A stretch of 64,000 nucleotides of DNA, from NCBI GenBank assembly GCA_934561555.1, contig CAKTGQ010000003.1, forward strand, positions 92,302 to 156,301, read 5' to 3'. The notes beneath the pieces were generated by a model. The model worked only from the letters and a program-made list of their open reading frames with translations. It was not told the DNA's origin and made no database searches. The translations under genes were made by a program, and so were the position numbers. Shown here piece after piece: positions 8,485-17,110 of this stretch. The first letter of the stretch is position 1, and each line of letters starts with the position of its first letter. This DNA is from an uncultured Faecalibacterium sp. (lineage in GTDB: Bacteria > Bacillota > Clostridia > Oscillospirales > Ruminococcaceae).

Positions 8485-9816
8485 ATGAAAAAATTTACCG
8501 TAGCACTGTGCACTGTGCTGCTTTTGATAGGTGCTGTGCTGGTGCCCGGCGCGGCAGCAGCAGGCCCGGCGCTGGCCAATACCCGGGCATACTGTATCAT
8601 GGATGCAGACACCGGCCTTGTGCTGGCGCAGCAGAATATGGACGAGGAACTGCACCCGGCCTCCATTACCAAGGTGATGACCCTTGGCCTTGCCTGCGAA
8701 AAGGCGCAGGGGGACTGGGATGACGTAAAGCTGACCGTGACCCACGAGGACGTCTACTCGCTGGCGGGTACGGATTCCAGCCATATCGCCTTACTGGAAG
8801 GGGAAGAAGTCCCCTTGGTGGATGCGCTGTACGCCACTCAGATGGCAAGCGCCAACGATGGTGCCAACCTGCTGGCGGAATATTTCGGCGGTGGCACCAT
8901 CGCGGACGGCGTGGCGGCCATGAATGCAAAGGTGGAGGAGCTGGGGCTTGCCCACACCCACTTTTCAAACCCCCACGGCATCAGCGATGAGGACCACTAC
9001 ACCAGCTGCTATGATATGGCGCAGATCTTGCGCTGGGCGTTGCAGCAGCCGGGGTTTGAGGATGTGTTCACCCGTAACCAGATATACACCATGCAGTCCA
9101 CCAACATCCAGCCGGTGGTCCGCTACTTCTCCCAGCAGGACAAGATCCGCATCGGCTCCAGCCGCTACCATATCGGCAGTGTGCTGGGCTCCAAGCTGGG
9201 CTACACCAACACCGCCCGGTACAGCTATGTCTGTCTGGCGGAGCAGGACGGGGTGCGGTTGATCTGCGTGACCATGCAAAGTCAGCTGAGCACCGATAAA
9301 TATAATGATGTGCGCACTCTGCTGGACCACGCCTTTGCCACCTATAAAAACTACACCCAGCTGCCCGGCGGCAGCGTTACCGCACAGCTGGCAGTGGCGG
9401 GCGGCGGGCAGAGCCTTGGCACGGTCACTGTGGCCGACCCCGGGGTGAAGCTTCTGCTGGCCGATGGCTTATCCGCGCAGGATGTGACCGTGGACTTGGA
9501 GCTGCCGGAGCAGTATCTGCTGGGTGCAGAGCCCGCCGTGTATGCGGTGTACACCCTGAACGGCGGCGCAAAGCAGGAGAGCACCAGCGTGCGGGTAAAG
9601 GCCGAGATCACCGGTCTGGCGGAGCTGCTGGAGCAGAGCACCGGCACAAAGCTGGAAGCCGCCAAGGACGTGGAGCCGGGCAGCAGCGCATGGCTGCTGG
9701 CGGGCATCTCGGTGGGGTGCACCGTGGGTGCGGCAGTGGTCACGGTGCTGGTGCTGCGGGTACACGCCCGCCTGAAAAAGCGCCGCAAAACGGCAAGACG
9801 CCGCAACAAAGCGTAA
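8485..9816 (+). CDS. DacF-like serine D-Ala-D-Ala carboxypeptidase (PBP5 family)
   Basis: A 443-residue exported penicillin-binding protein. It has a signal peptide (about 1-30, ending GAAAAGPALA), the SxxK motif SITK, the SxN motif SAN, a C-terminal beta-rich domain, and a membrane anchor with a basic tail (about 396-443). It should trim pentapeptide side chains in peptidoglycan. The third motif, normally KTG, reads KLG (GSKLGYTNTARYS), which may change or reduce activity. It lies just after dpaAB, as dacF-type genes often sit with sporulation genes. TATACT at about 8432 could be its -10. Confidence 0.82.
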   Translation: MKKFTVALCTVLLLIGAVLVPGAAAAGPALANTRAYCIMDADTGLVLAQQNMDEELHPASITKVMTLGLACEKAQGDWDDVKLTVTHEDVYSLAGTDSSHIALLEGEEVPLVDALYATQMASANDGANLLAEYFGGGTIADGVAAMNAKVEELGLAHTHFSNPHGISDEDHYTSCYDMAQILRWALQQPGFEDVFTRNQIYTMQSTNIQPVVRYFSQQDKIRIGSSRYHIGSVLGSKLGYTNTARYSYVCLAEQDGVRLICVTMQSQLSTDKYNDVRTLLDHAFATYKNYTQLPGGSVTAQLAVAGGGQSLGTVTVADPGVKLLLADGLSAQDVTVDLELPEQYLLGAEPAVYAVYTLNGGAKQESTSVRVKAEITGLAELLEQSTGTKLEAAKDVEPGSSAWLLAGISVGCTVGAAVVTVLVLRVHARLKKRRKTARRRNKA

Positions 9817-9884
9817 AAGCCTGTTCCAAACCAGACTTTTCCAGATAAAGAAAAAGCTTTCAGAAAAAAGAGAGGTATAATATC

Positions 9885-10451
9885 ATGGGTAAGTTTATTT
9901 TTACGCAGACTGAGATCCCCGGTGTGGTGGTCATTGAGCCGCAGGTGTTCGGCGATGACCGCGGCTATTTTATGGAGACCTACCAGAAGGATCAGTTTGC
10001 AGCAGCCGGCATCGACAAGGAATTTGTGCAGGACAACCAGAGCCGCTCCACCCGGGGTGTGCTGCGCGGGCTGCACTTCCAGAAGAACCACACGCAGGGC
10101 AAGCTGGTGCGCGTGACCAAGGGCGAGGTGTATGACGTAGCCGTGGACTGCCGCCCCCACAGCGCTACCTTTGGCAAGTGGGTGGGCGTGACCCTTTCCG
10201 AGGACAACAAGAAGATGTTCTATATCCCGGAAGGCTTTGCCCACGGTTTTCTGGTGCTGAGCGATGTGGCAGAGTTCTGCTACAAGTGCACCGATGTCTA
10301 CGACCCCACCAGCGAGGGCGGCATCCCCTACGACGACCCCACCGTCAACGTGCAGTGGCCGGACTGCGGCTGTGAGCACAAGACCAGCGCAAAGGACAAG
10401 CTGCACGAGCCCTTTGCCGCCCAGAAGTTCGAATATTTTGAAAAGTGGTGA
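9885..10451 (+). CDS. rfbC: dTDP-4-dehydrorhamnose 3,5-epimerase
   Basis: A 188-residue cupin-type RmlC/RfbC that epimerises dTDP-4-keto-6-deoxyglucose on the route to dTDP-L-rhamnose. Signatures are FGDDRGYFMETY, DNQSRSTRGVLRGLHFQ, the tight GKLVRVTKGEVYDVAVD strand, YIPEGFAHGFLVLSD and the C-terminal PYDDPTVNVQWP. GAGAGG precedes the ATG. It heads an operon with the polysaccharide exporter; the other rhamnose genes (rfbA, B, D) are not in the window. Confidence 0.93.
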   Translation: MGKFIFTQTEIPGVVVIEPQVFGDDRGYFMETYQKDQFAAAGIDKEFVQDNQSRSTRGVLRGLHFQKNHTQGKLVRVTKGEVYDVAVDCRPHSATFGKWVGVTLSEDNKKMFYIPEGFAHGFLVLSDVAEFCYKCTDVYDPTSEGGIPYDDPTVNVQWPDCGCEHKTSAKDKLHEPFAAQKFEYFEKW

Positions 10452-10457
10452 TCGCCC

Positions 10458-11267
10458 GTGGCAAAACTCAAAGGGATGTGGAACGGCTTCTGGCGCTACC
10501 GCTATCTGCTGTGGAACCTTGTAAGCCGTGATTTCAAGCTGAAATACCGCCGCAGCGTGCTGGGCGTGGTGTGGAGCGTGTTGAATCCGCTGCTGATGTG
10601 CCTTGTGTACTGGGCGGTGTTCAGCAGCCTGATGGATATGCGCGGCAGCGGCATCGACAATTTTGCCGTCTTTCTGATGTGCGGTCAGCTGCTGTTCAAC
10701 TTCTTCAACGAGGCTACCTCCACCAGCATGAGCAGCGTGCTCAGCGCTGCCCCGCTGCTGAAAAAGGTGTATATCCCCAAGTATATCTTCCCGCTGGAAA
10801 AATGCTGCTTTGCCATGGTGAACTGCGTGTTCAGCTTTGTGGCGTTGCTGCTGGTCATGATCTTTACCGGCGCACCCTTCCACCTGACTATTTTCGAGGC
10901 GCTGTACCCGCTGGTGACCTTGTTCTTCTTTAGCCTCGGGGTCAGTATGTTCTTAGCGGCGGCTACGGTGTTTTTCCGGGATATCATGCACATCTGGAGC
11001 GTGTTCATCACGGCGCTGCTGTATTTCTCCGCCATCTTCTACGATCCCACCCAGATGACCTTTTCCATTGGCGGCTTCAATATGCAGCAGATCATCAAGC
11101 TGAACCCCATGTACTGGTATATCACGGGCTTCCGCCGCACGGTGATGTGGGGCATCCCGCTGGATGTAAATATGTTCCTTGTCTGCGGCATTTGCGCCGT
11201 AGTGTCCATGGTGGTGGGATTGTGGGTGTTCCGCAAAACACAGGACCGCTTTGTGCTGCACATTTAA
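10458..11267 (+). CDS. Polysaccharide ABC exporter, permease subunit (Wzm/TagG type)
   Basis: A 269-residue ABC-2 permease with about six membrane segments. The N-terminal amphipathic segment DFKLKYRRSVLGVVWSVLNP is the hallmark of Wzm/TagG/RfbA-type polyol or O-antigen exporters. It starts at GTG, 6 bases after rfbC, and precedes its ATPase. It should move an undecaprenyl-linked glycan across the membrane. Confidence 0.88.
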   Translation: MAKLKGMWNGFWRYRYLLWNLVSRDFKLKYRRSVLGVVWSVLNPLLMCLVYWAVFSSLMDMRGSGIDNFAVFLMCGQLLFNFFNEATSTSMSSVLSAAPLLKKVYIPKYIFPLEKCCFAMVNCVFSFVALLLVMIFTGAPFHLTIFEALYPLVTLFFFSLGVSMFLAAATVFFRDIMHIWSVFITALLYFSAIFYDPTQMTFSIGGFNMQQIIKLNPMYWYITGFRRTVMWGIPLDVNMFLVCGICAVVSMVVGLWVFRKTQDRFVLHI

Positions 11268-11279
11268 GGAGGGTGAACA

Positions 11280-12023
<744 letters not shown>

Positions 12024-12024
12024 T

Positions 12025-13902
12025 ATGAATGTACGGTTGAAACGTGCCAAGGAGCTGGCCGGCTACGCCGTGCAGCTGACAAAGGAAGAGGGCTTGCCCA
12101 CCATGGTCAAACGCGGCGCTGGCTTTGTCAAGCGCCGCTGCTTCGGCAAGCGTGCACGCTACCTGCCCGCCAAAAAGGTGCTGGAAGCGCAGCGCGCAGA
12201 GATGGTAGGCAAAACGGCGGCAGACTGCGGTCTGCCCACCATCTCGGTGCTGACCCCGCTGTATAATACCCCGGAAAAATACCTGCGGGAGTTTCTGGAT
12301 TCCTTTGTGGGGCAGACAGCCCCCAACGGGCAGCTCTGCCTTGCCGATGCTTCGGACGCCGCCCACGGGGGCATGGAGCGCATTGTAAAGGAATATCAGC
12401 AAAAAAATCAACAGATCGTATACAAAAAGATCGAAAATCAGGGCATTGCAGCCAACACCAACGCCGCCGCGCAGCTGGCAACAGGGGAATATCTGGCGCT
12501 GGCTGACCACGATGACATTCTGGCACCCCATGCCCTGTACACCATGGGCAAGGCTATCTTGCAGCTGCGGCAGCGCGGCGAGCCGGACGGCTTTCTGTAC
12601 AGCGACGAAGCCCTGTTTACCAAGAGCATCCGCCGCCCTATGGTGGCGCACTTCAAGCCGGACTACGCCCCGGACTACCTGCTGTGCTGCAACTACATCT
12701 GCCATCTGGCGGTGTTTCAAAAAGCACTGTGGGAGCAGCTGGGCGGCGAGCGCCCGGAATGCGACGGCAGTCAGGACCATGACCTTTTCCTGCGCCTGCT
12801 GGAAAAGACCGGCGGCGCCGCCCATGTGCCGCAGGTGCTCTACTACTGGCGGGTGCACGCGGGGTCTACCTCCGGCGGTGCCGATGCCAAGCCCTATGTG
12901 GCGGCAGCGGCGAAAAAGGCGCTGGCAGACCACCTGACCCGCACCGGGCGCACCGGCACAGTGGAGGACGGCTTGTTCCCCAGCACCTACCGGGTGAAGT
13001 GGGATATCGTGGGCGAACCCAAGGTGAGCATCCTCATCCCCAACAAGGACCACACCGAGGATCTGGAAAAGTGCCTGCACAGCATCTGGACAAAGACCGA
13101 ATGGGAGCACTTTGAGGTCATCGTGGTGGAGAACAACTCCACCGACCCTGCTACCTTTGCCTACTATAAAAAGGCGCAGCAGCGCTACGATGGCCTGCGG
13201 GTGGTCACCTACCCGAAAAAGGGCTTCAACTTTTCCGGCATCAACAACTTTGGCCGCAAATATGCTACCGGCGAGTATCTGCTGCTGCTGAATAACGACG
13301 TGGAGGTGCGCAGCGGCGATTGGCTCACCGAGCTTCTGCGCCAATGCGCCCACCCCGGCGGGGCGGCAGTGTGCGGCGCCATGCTCTGGTACCCGGACGA
13401 GACCATCCAGCACGCGGGCGTCATCACCGGGTTGGGCGGCTACGCGGGGCACAGCCACAAGTACAAAAAGGCCGGCGGCAGCGGCTACATGTTCCGCACC
13501 GCCACGGTGCAGGATTTTTCCGCCGTCACCGGTGCCTGCCTGCTGGTAAAGACCAGCGTGTGGGACGAGGTAAAGGGGCTGGACGAAGCCTTTGCGGTGG
13601 CCTTCAACGATGTGGACTTCTGCCTGCGGGTGCGGGATGCGGGCTACCGCATTGCGTGGACGCCCTACGCCCAGCTGACCCACTACGAGAGCAAGAGCCG
13701 CGGCGGGGACGAAAAAGACCCGGTAAAGGCACGGCGCTTTGCCGCCGAGCAGCAGCGTCTGTACGATGTGCACGGCAGGGCGAACATCCTGCACGACCCC
13801 TACTACAACCCCAACCTGACCATGGACCGGGAGGATTTTTCCGAAAGCGATGATCTGCGCGGGCTGAAAGAGGGACGCATCACGGTGCAGTGGAGGGAAT
13901 AA
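12025..13902 (+). CDS. Two-domain GT2 family glycosyltransferase
   Basis: A 625-residue protein with two GT-A domains. The first begins ISVLTPLYNTPEKYL (about 73), with ADHDDIL as its DXD-type metal motif. The second begins KVSILIPNKDHTEDL (about 333), with LLLNNDVEV as its DXD region and FNDVDFCLRVRDAGYR as the acceptor-side motif. Such tandem GT2 proteins build rhamnan-type or repeating-unit wall glycans. It is the last enzyme of the rfbC-exporter operon. Confidence 0.85.
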   Translation: MNVRLKRAKELAGYAVQLTKEEGLPTMVKRGAGFVKRRCFGKRARYLPAKKVLEAQRAEMVGKTAADCGLPTISVLTPLYNTPEKYLREFLDSFVGQTAPNGQLCLADASDAAHGGMERIVKEYQQKNQQIVYKKIENQGIAANTNAAAQLATGEYLALADHDDILAPHALYTMGKAILQLRQRGEPDGFLYSDEALFTKSIRRPMVAHFKPDYAPDYLLCCNYICHLAVFQKALWEQLGGERPECDGSQDHDLFLRLLEKTGGAAHVPQVLYYWRVHAGSTSGGADAKPYVAAAAKKALADHLTRTGRTGTVEDGLFPSTYRVKWDIVGEPKVSILIPNKDHTEDLEKCLHSIWTKTEWEHFEVIVVENNSTDPATFAYYKKAQQRYDGLRVVTYPKKGFNFSGINNFGRKYATGEYLLLLNNDVEVRSGDWLTELLRQCAHPGGAAVCGAMLWYPDETIQHAGVITGLGGYAGHSHKYKKAGGSGYMFRTATVQDFSAVTGACLLVKTSVWDEVKGLDEAFAVAFNDVDFCLRVRDAGYRIAWTPYAQLTHYESKSRGGDEKDPVKARRFAAEQQRLYDVHGRANILHDPYYNPNLTMDREDFSESDDLRGLKEGRITVQWRE

Positions 13903-13906
13903 CAGC

Positions 13907-14443
13907 ATGAACATCAAGGGTCATTTCGAGACCATCACCCGGCACAAGCTGCTGGTGATGAAATACTGCTTTGAATGCGGGTTGTATGAGCAGGGGCTTG
14001 CCCACGACCTGAGCAAGTACAGCCCCACCGAGTTCATCCCCGGGTGCATCTACTATCAGGGCGACCACAGCCCCAACGAGGCCGAGCGCGAAGCCAAGGG
14101 CTACACCTCGGCGTGGCTGCACCACAAGGGGCGCAACAAGCATCATCTGGAATACTGGATCGATTACAGCACCACCAAGACCGGCCTGACCGGCATGAAG
14201 ATCCCCCTGCGGTACGTCTGCGAGATGGTGTGCGACCGGGTGGCGGCAAGCCAGATCTATCTGGGCGATAAATACACCGATGCCTCCGCGTGGGAGTACT
14301 ACCAGCGCAGCAAGGATCACTACCTGATGCACCCGGAGACCCGGGCGTTGCTGGAAAAGCTGCTGTGCATGGTGCGGGACTTAGGGCAGGAGCGCACTTT
14401 TGCCTACATGAAATTCCTGCTTGGCTGCGAGACCGATTACTGA
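13907..14443 (+). CDS. DUF5662 family protein
   Basis: A 178-residue soluble protein of the DUF5662 family. It is rich in His, Asp and Tyr: HKLLVMKYCFECGLYEQGLAHDLSKYSP, then WLHHKGRNKHHLEYW. The spaced His/Asp residues (H...HDLSK...HH...HH) suggest a metal-dependent hydrolase of the HD type, but this is inference. It begins 4 bases after the glycosyltransferase, so it is part of the operon, and is followed by a terminator. Confidence 0.7.
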   Translation: MNIKGHFETITRHKLLVMKYCFECGLYEQGLAHDLSKYSPTEFIPGCIYYQGDHSPNEAEREAKGYTSAWLHHKGRNKHHLEYWIDYSTTKTGLTGMKIPLRYVCEMVCDRVAASQIYLGDKYTDASAWEYYQRSKDHYLMHPETRALLEKLLCMVRDLGQERTFAYMKFLLGCETDY

Positions 14444-14455
14444 GCATTTTTGCGC

Positions 14456-14488
14456 AAACGCCGCTGACGAAAAGTCGGCGGCGTTTTT
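14456..14488 (+). terminator. Terminator of the polysaccharide operon (first copy of a repeated hairpin)
   Basis: ACGCCGCTGAC, a GAAAA loop and GTCGGCGGCGT, followed by five T. Close copies recur at 15231, 15891 and 16550, each ending one unit of the lipoprotein repeat. Confidence 0.85.
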
Positions 14489-14502
14489 GTATGGTTCGTG
14501 CA

Positions 14503-14531
14503 TTGACAGCCGCCGCCTGTGGGTTTACACT
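14503..14531 (+). promoter_or_regulatory. Promoter of lipoprotein cassette 1
   Basis: A perfect -35 TTGACA (14503-14508), a 17-base spacer and TACACT (14526-14531). The spacer GCCGCCGCCTGTGG is retained in all three cassettes. Confidence 0.8.
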
Positions 14532-14592
14532 GCTTTTATGGCAGACCGCATGGTCTGCCGGGGTATTTATTATTTACAGGAGGGCAAAACCT

Positions 14593-15078
14593 ATGAAATG
14601 TATCAAAAAACTGGTTGCGCTTACGCTGGCTGCGGTGCTGGCGCTGGCCATGCTCACCGCTTGCAGCGGTATACCGAGCGTGCCGGACACAAGCGAACAG
14701 GCAAAGCAGATCGTGGACAGTATCAATGCGGTTCGAACGGAAAATGGCATGGAAGCGTTGAAGACCAACCCCACTGCAACGGATGTTGCCGTTAAAATGC
14801 TGAATCTGTATGTAAAGAGGTACCAAAACGAGATCACAGAAGAGGAGTACAAAACGAAACGTGATAAATTACGCGATATTCGTGTAGAGGGCAAATATAA
14901 CTATGGCTCTATGATGGGGACTGAGGAGGCTTCGGGCGAGTATATCTTGAAAAAGGATACTTGGACGAAAAGATATGACAAAGATAAGCTCGCATTCGGC
15001 TCCCGCGGGGAGTACATCGGCGTGGCTGTTAAAATAATGAGCAATGGTAAGAGAGCTACGGTCATTCTCTATTACTGA
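14593..15078 (+). CDS. Tandem lipoprotein, cassette 1
   Basis: A 161-residue lipoprotein. The signal peptide MKCIKKLVALTLAAVLALAM runs into the lipobox LTAC (Cys23 or so) and is nearly identical to those of the next two genes. The mature part begins with an acidic linker, then IVDSINAVRTENGMEALKTNPTATD, which resembles the first helix of CAP/SCP-like secreted proteins, but the rest of a CAP domain is not recognisable. ACAGGAGGG precedes the ATG. Location should be the outer face of the membrane; function unknown. Confidence 0.8.
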   Translation: MKCIKKLVALTLAAVLALAMLTACSGIPSVPDTSEQAKQIVDSINAVRTENGMEALKTNPTATDVAVKMLNLYVKRYQNEITEEEYKTKRDKLRDIRVEGKYNYGSMMGTEEASGEYILKKDTWTKRYDKDKLAFGSRGEYIGVAVKIMSNGKRATVILYY

Positions 15079-15135
15079 TTTATGAGGCAAGGCTTTTGGA
15101 GCGTTGCAAAATGGCTCCTTGAATCATAATGGGCA

Positions 15136-15184
15136 AAACCCGGAACCTTTTCAGCGCCAGAATGGCGCAAAAGGCTCCGGGTTT
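15136..15184 (+). terminator. Terminator after lipoprotein 1
   Basis: AACCCGGAACCTTTT and CAAAAGGCTCCGGGTTT pair, with a nested CGCCAGAATGGCG hairpin between them. It is followed by TTTCTG. Confidence 0.6.
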
Positions 15185-15230
15185 CTGTTGTTGCATACGT
15201 CTTTTTTTAGGGGTTCAGTGGCGGACCGGT

Positions 15231-15259
15231 GCCGCTGACGAAAAGTCGGCGGCGTTTTT
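15231..15259 (+). repeat. Repeated hairpin plus leader, start of cassette 2
   Basis: A second copy of GCCGCTGACGAAAAGTCGGCGGC with a T run, directly followed by the shared promoter and leader. The copy lacks the leading AAAC of the others, and its preceding sequence differs. Confidence 0.75.
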
Positions 15260-15273
15260 GTGTGGTTCGTGCA

Positions 15274-15302
15274 TTGACAGCCGCCGCCCGTGGGGTTACA
15301 CT
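15274..15302 (+). promoter_or_regulatory. Promoter of lipoprotein cassette 2
   Basis: TTGACA (15274-15279), a 17-base spacer and TACACT (15297-15302), as in cassettes 1 and 3. Confidence 0.8.
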
Positions 15303-15363
15303 ATTTTTAAGGCAGAGCGCATGGTCTGCCGGGGTATTTTTCATTTACAGGAGGGCAAAACCT

Positions 15364-15870
15364 ATGAAATGCATCAAAAAACTGGTTGCGCTTACGCTGG
15401 CTGCAGTGCTGGCACTGGCTATGCTCACCGCTTGCGGCAGTACACCGAGCGTGCCGGAGACAACAGAAGAAACAAAGCAGATCGTGGACAACATCAATGC
15501 GGTTCGGACGGAAAATGGCCTGTCGGCACTGGAGATCAACACGGCTGCAATGAACGTGGCTAATAAAATTTTAGCGGTACAGGAAAAGAAGAAGCTGGAC
15601 CTGATCTCGGAAGAGAACTACCAAAAGGAAATGCGTGAGCTGTACGCCATTAAGGTGGCTGGCAGAAGCTACATCGGATATTTGGCAACGACAACTAGAT
15701 CCTCGGGCGAGAAGTCTTTGACGAAGGAAGATTGGCAGAAAACGTATGATTCGAACAAGATGAATTATAGTGATTGTCGGATCGTGCGCAGCGCTGATGC
15801 AAAATATGTTGGTGTTGTTATGAAACAGATCAGCAATGGTAAGTATATTACGGTAATTGTGACTTACTGA
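15364..15870 (+). CDS. Tandem lipoprotein, cassette 2
   Basis: A 168-residue lipoprotein with the same signal peptide and lipobox (LTACG) as its neighbours. The first mature section, IVDNINAVRTENGLSALEIN, is close to cassette 1. After that the sequence diverges: a Lys/Glu-rich helix (AVQEKKKLDLISEENYQKEM), then KVAGRSYIGYLATT and a C-terminal KYVGVVMKQISNGKYITVIV that aligns with the end of cassette 1. Its promoter and ribosome site are almost identical to theirs. Confidence 0.8.
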   Translation: MKCIKKLVALTLAAVLALAMLTACGSTPSVPETTEETKQIVDNINAVRTENGLSALEINTAAMNVANKILAVQEKKKLDLISEENYQKEMRELYAIKVAGRSYIGYLATTTRSSGEKSLTKEDWQKTYDSNKMNYSDCRIVRSADAKYVGVVMKQISNGKYITVIVTY

Positions 15871-15890
15871 TCTATAATTTGAAACCGCGC

Positions 15891-15925
15891 AAACGCCGCT
15901 GACGAAAAGTCGGCGGCGTTTTTGT
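15891..15925 (+). terminator. Terminator after lipoprotein 2 (third copy of the repeated hairpin)
   Basis: AAACGCCGCTGAC, GAAAA and GTCGGCGGCGTTTTTG. It is followed at once by the shared leader of cassette 3. Confidence 0.85.
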
Positions 15926-15937
15926 GTGGTTCGTGCA

Positions 15938-15966
15938 TTGACAGCCGCCGCCTGTGGGGGTACACT
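15938..15966 (+). promoter_or_regulatory. Promoter of lipoprotein cassette 3
   Basis: TTGACA (15938-15943), a 17-base spacer and TACACT (15961-15966). Confidence 0.8.
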
Positions 15967-16027
15967 ATTTTTAAGGCAGACCGCATGGCCTGCCGGGGTA
16001 TTTATTATTTACAGGAGGGCAAAACCT

Positions 16028-16519
16028 ATGAAATGCATCAAAAAACTGGTTGCACTTACGCTGGCTGCTGTGCTGGCACTGGCTATGCTTACCGCTTGCG
16101 GCGGGGGCGGCGTACAGGTCGATCTGCAGAAGTCCAGAGAGATTTTGGGTGTGGTCAATGAGAGACGCACCGCTGGCGGAAAATCCGAGTTGGTTTTGAG
16201 TGAAGAAGCGAGCCTGCTGCTGGGTGACTTGGCAAGAGTGTCGGCTACGAGTGGTGGCGGTAATTTGGAAGAAACTACATACAAGAACACACGGGCTAAG
16301 GTATTCGACCTTGCGATTGATGGAAAGAAAGTGTCCAGAGTCGATGCTTATATATTCTATCATACACCTGTAAGTGACGTGAAGAACGTAGTGGAAAGAA
16401 ATCCGCAGTGGTTTATCCATGACGAGGAAAGTGACGCAAACTATGTTGCGATCGCTGCTTATGAAGGCATGAATGAATCTAGTTCTGCATGCGTTGTTTT
16501 TGTGATAACGGCAAATTGA
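16028..16519 (+). CDS. Tandem lipoprotein, cassette 3
   Basis: A 163-residue lipoprotein with the shared signal peptide and lipobox (LTACGGG). The mature part is the most diverged of the three: LGVVNERRTAGGKSELVLSEEAS keeps the CAP-like first helix (VNERR, then a short loop), but the remainder (DLAIDGKKVSRVDAYIFYHTPVSDV) is different. GC content of the mature part is lower than that of the leader, consistent with relaxed or diversifying evolution. Confidence 0.78.
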   Translation: MKCIKKLVALTLAAVLALAMLTACGGGGVQVDLQKSREILGVVNERRTAGGKSELVLSEEASLLLGDLARVSATSGGGNLEETTYKNTRAKVFDLAIDGKKVSRVDAYIFYHTPVSDVKNVVERNPQWFIHDEESDANYVAIAAYEGMNESSSACVVFVITAN

Positions 16520-16549
16520 TGCTTACTGATTTGTAATTTGAAACCGCGC

Positions 16550-16585
16550 AAACGCCGCTGACGAAAAGTCGGCGGCGTTTTTGTG
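16550..16585 (+). terminator. Terminator after lipoprotein 3 (fourth copy of the repeated hairpin)
   Basis: AACGCCGCTGAC, GAAAA and GTCGGCGGCGTTTTTG. It marks the right end of the repeat array. Confidence 0.85.
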
Positions 16586-16606
16586 TGGTCTGCCGGACAA
16601 TGCAAA

Positions 16607-16647
16607 AACACCCCGGCCGGGCGGTTTTACCGCTTGGCCGGGGTGTT
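16607..16647. terminator. Terminator of the small membrane-protein gene, possibly bidirectional
   Basis: AACACCCCGGCC and GGCCGGGGTGTT pair around a nested GCGGTTTTACCGC hairpin. An A run lies on the left (T run for the minus strand) and GTTTTTG on the right. Confidence 0.8.
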
Positions 16648-16664
16648 GTTTTTGCAAGAAATAA

Positions 16665-16790
16665 TTACTGCTCGTTTTCGTAGATCTTGATATAGCGCGG
16701 GGCGCTTTTATCCTGCCAGAACAGCAGAATGGCGGTCAGGGCGACAGCCAGTGTGGTGAGGACGGCGAGCAGAGCTTTGAGAACTTTCAT
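16665..16790 (-). CDS. Small single-pass membrane protein
   Basis: A 41-residue protein: one hydrophobic helix (VLKALLAVLTTLAVALTAILLFW, about 3-25) and a short basic/acidic tail, QDKSAPRYIKIYENEQ. The start ATG follows AAGGAGG at 9 bases. An in-frame ATG 19 codons upstream has no ribosome site. It is monocistronic with its own terminator. It resembles no family I can name. Confidence 0.6.
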   Translation of the reverse strand: MKVLKALLAVLTTLAVALTAILLFWQDKSAPRYIKIYENEQ

Positions 16791-16993
16791 GGTTTGGTGC
16801 CTCCTTGTGAAGTTCGGGAGCGGAGCGGGGGACGTTCCGCCTGTCATGTTAGGTATAGTATAGCATATTCCCGCAGTAAAGGCAAACGGCAGAAGGGGGA
16901 GAACAAAAAGAAAAATACGGTGGTTAGTTAAAACTAATTGACGAAAACGAATAAGAAAGTTCAGGAAAATTCATCATTTGGGGCGTGATGTCG

Positions 16994-17021
16994 TTGACTT
17001 CCCGCGCCAAAATGATACAAT
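16994..17021 (+). promoter_or_regulatory. Likely promoter of the rnf operon
   Basis: TTGACT (16994-16999), a 16-base spacer and TACAAT (17016-17021), giving a leader of about 85 bases before rnfC. The rest of the 320-base gap (16791-17110) holds the palindrome TTAGTTAAAACTAA (16924-16937) upstream of the promoter, a possible regulator site. No Rex-type site was seen. Confidence 0.65.
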
Positions 17022-17110
17022 AAGTGTGTTAAGCAGCTGCTGTCCCTGTACCAGTGCGCCTGCATGGGCGAGGGGATGGCAATTCAAGCAGAATGGGGGA
17101 TTTGAAATCC

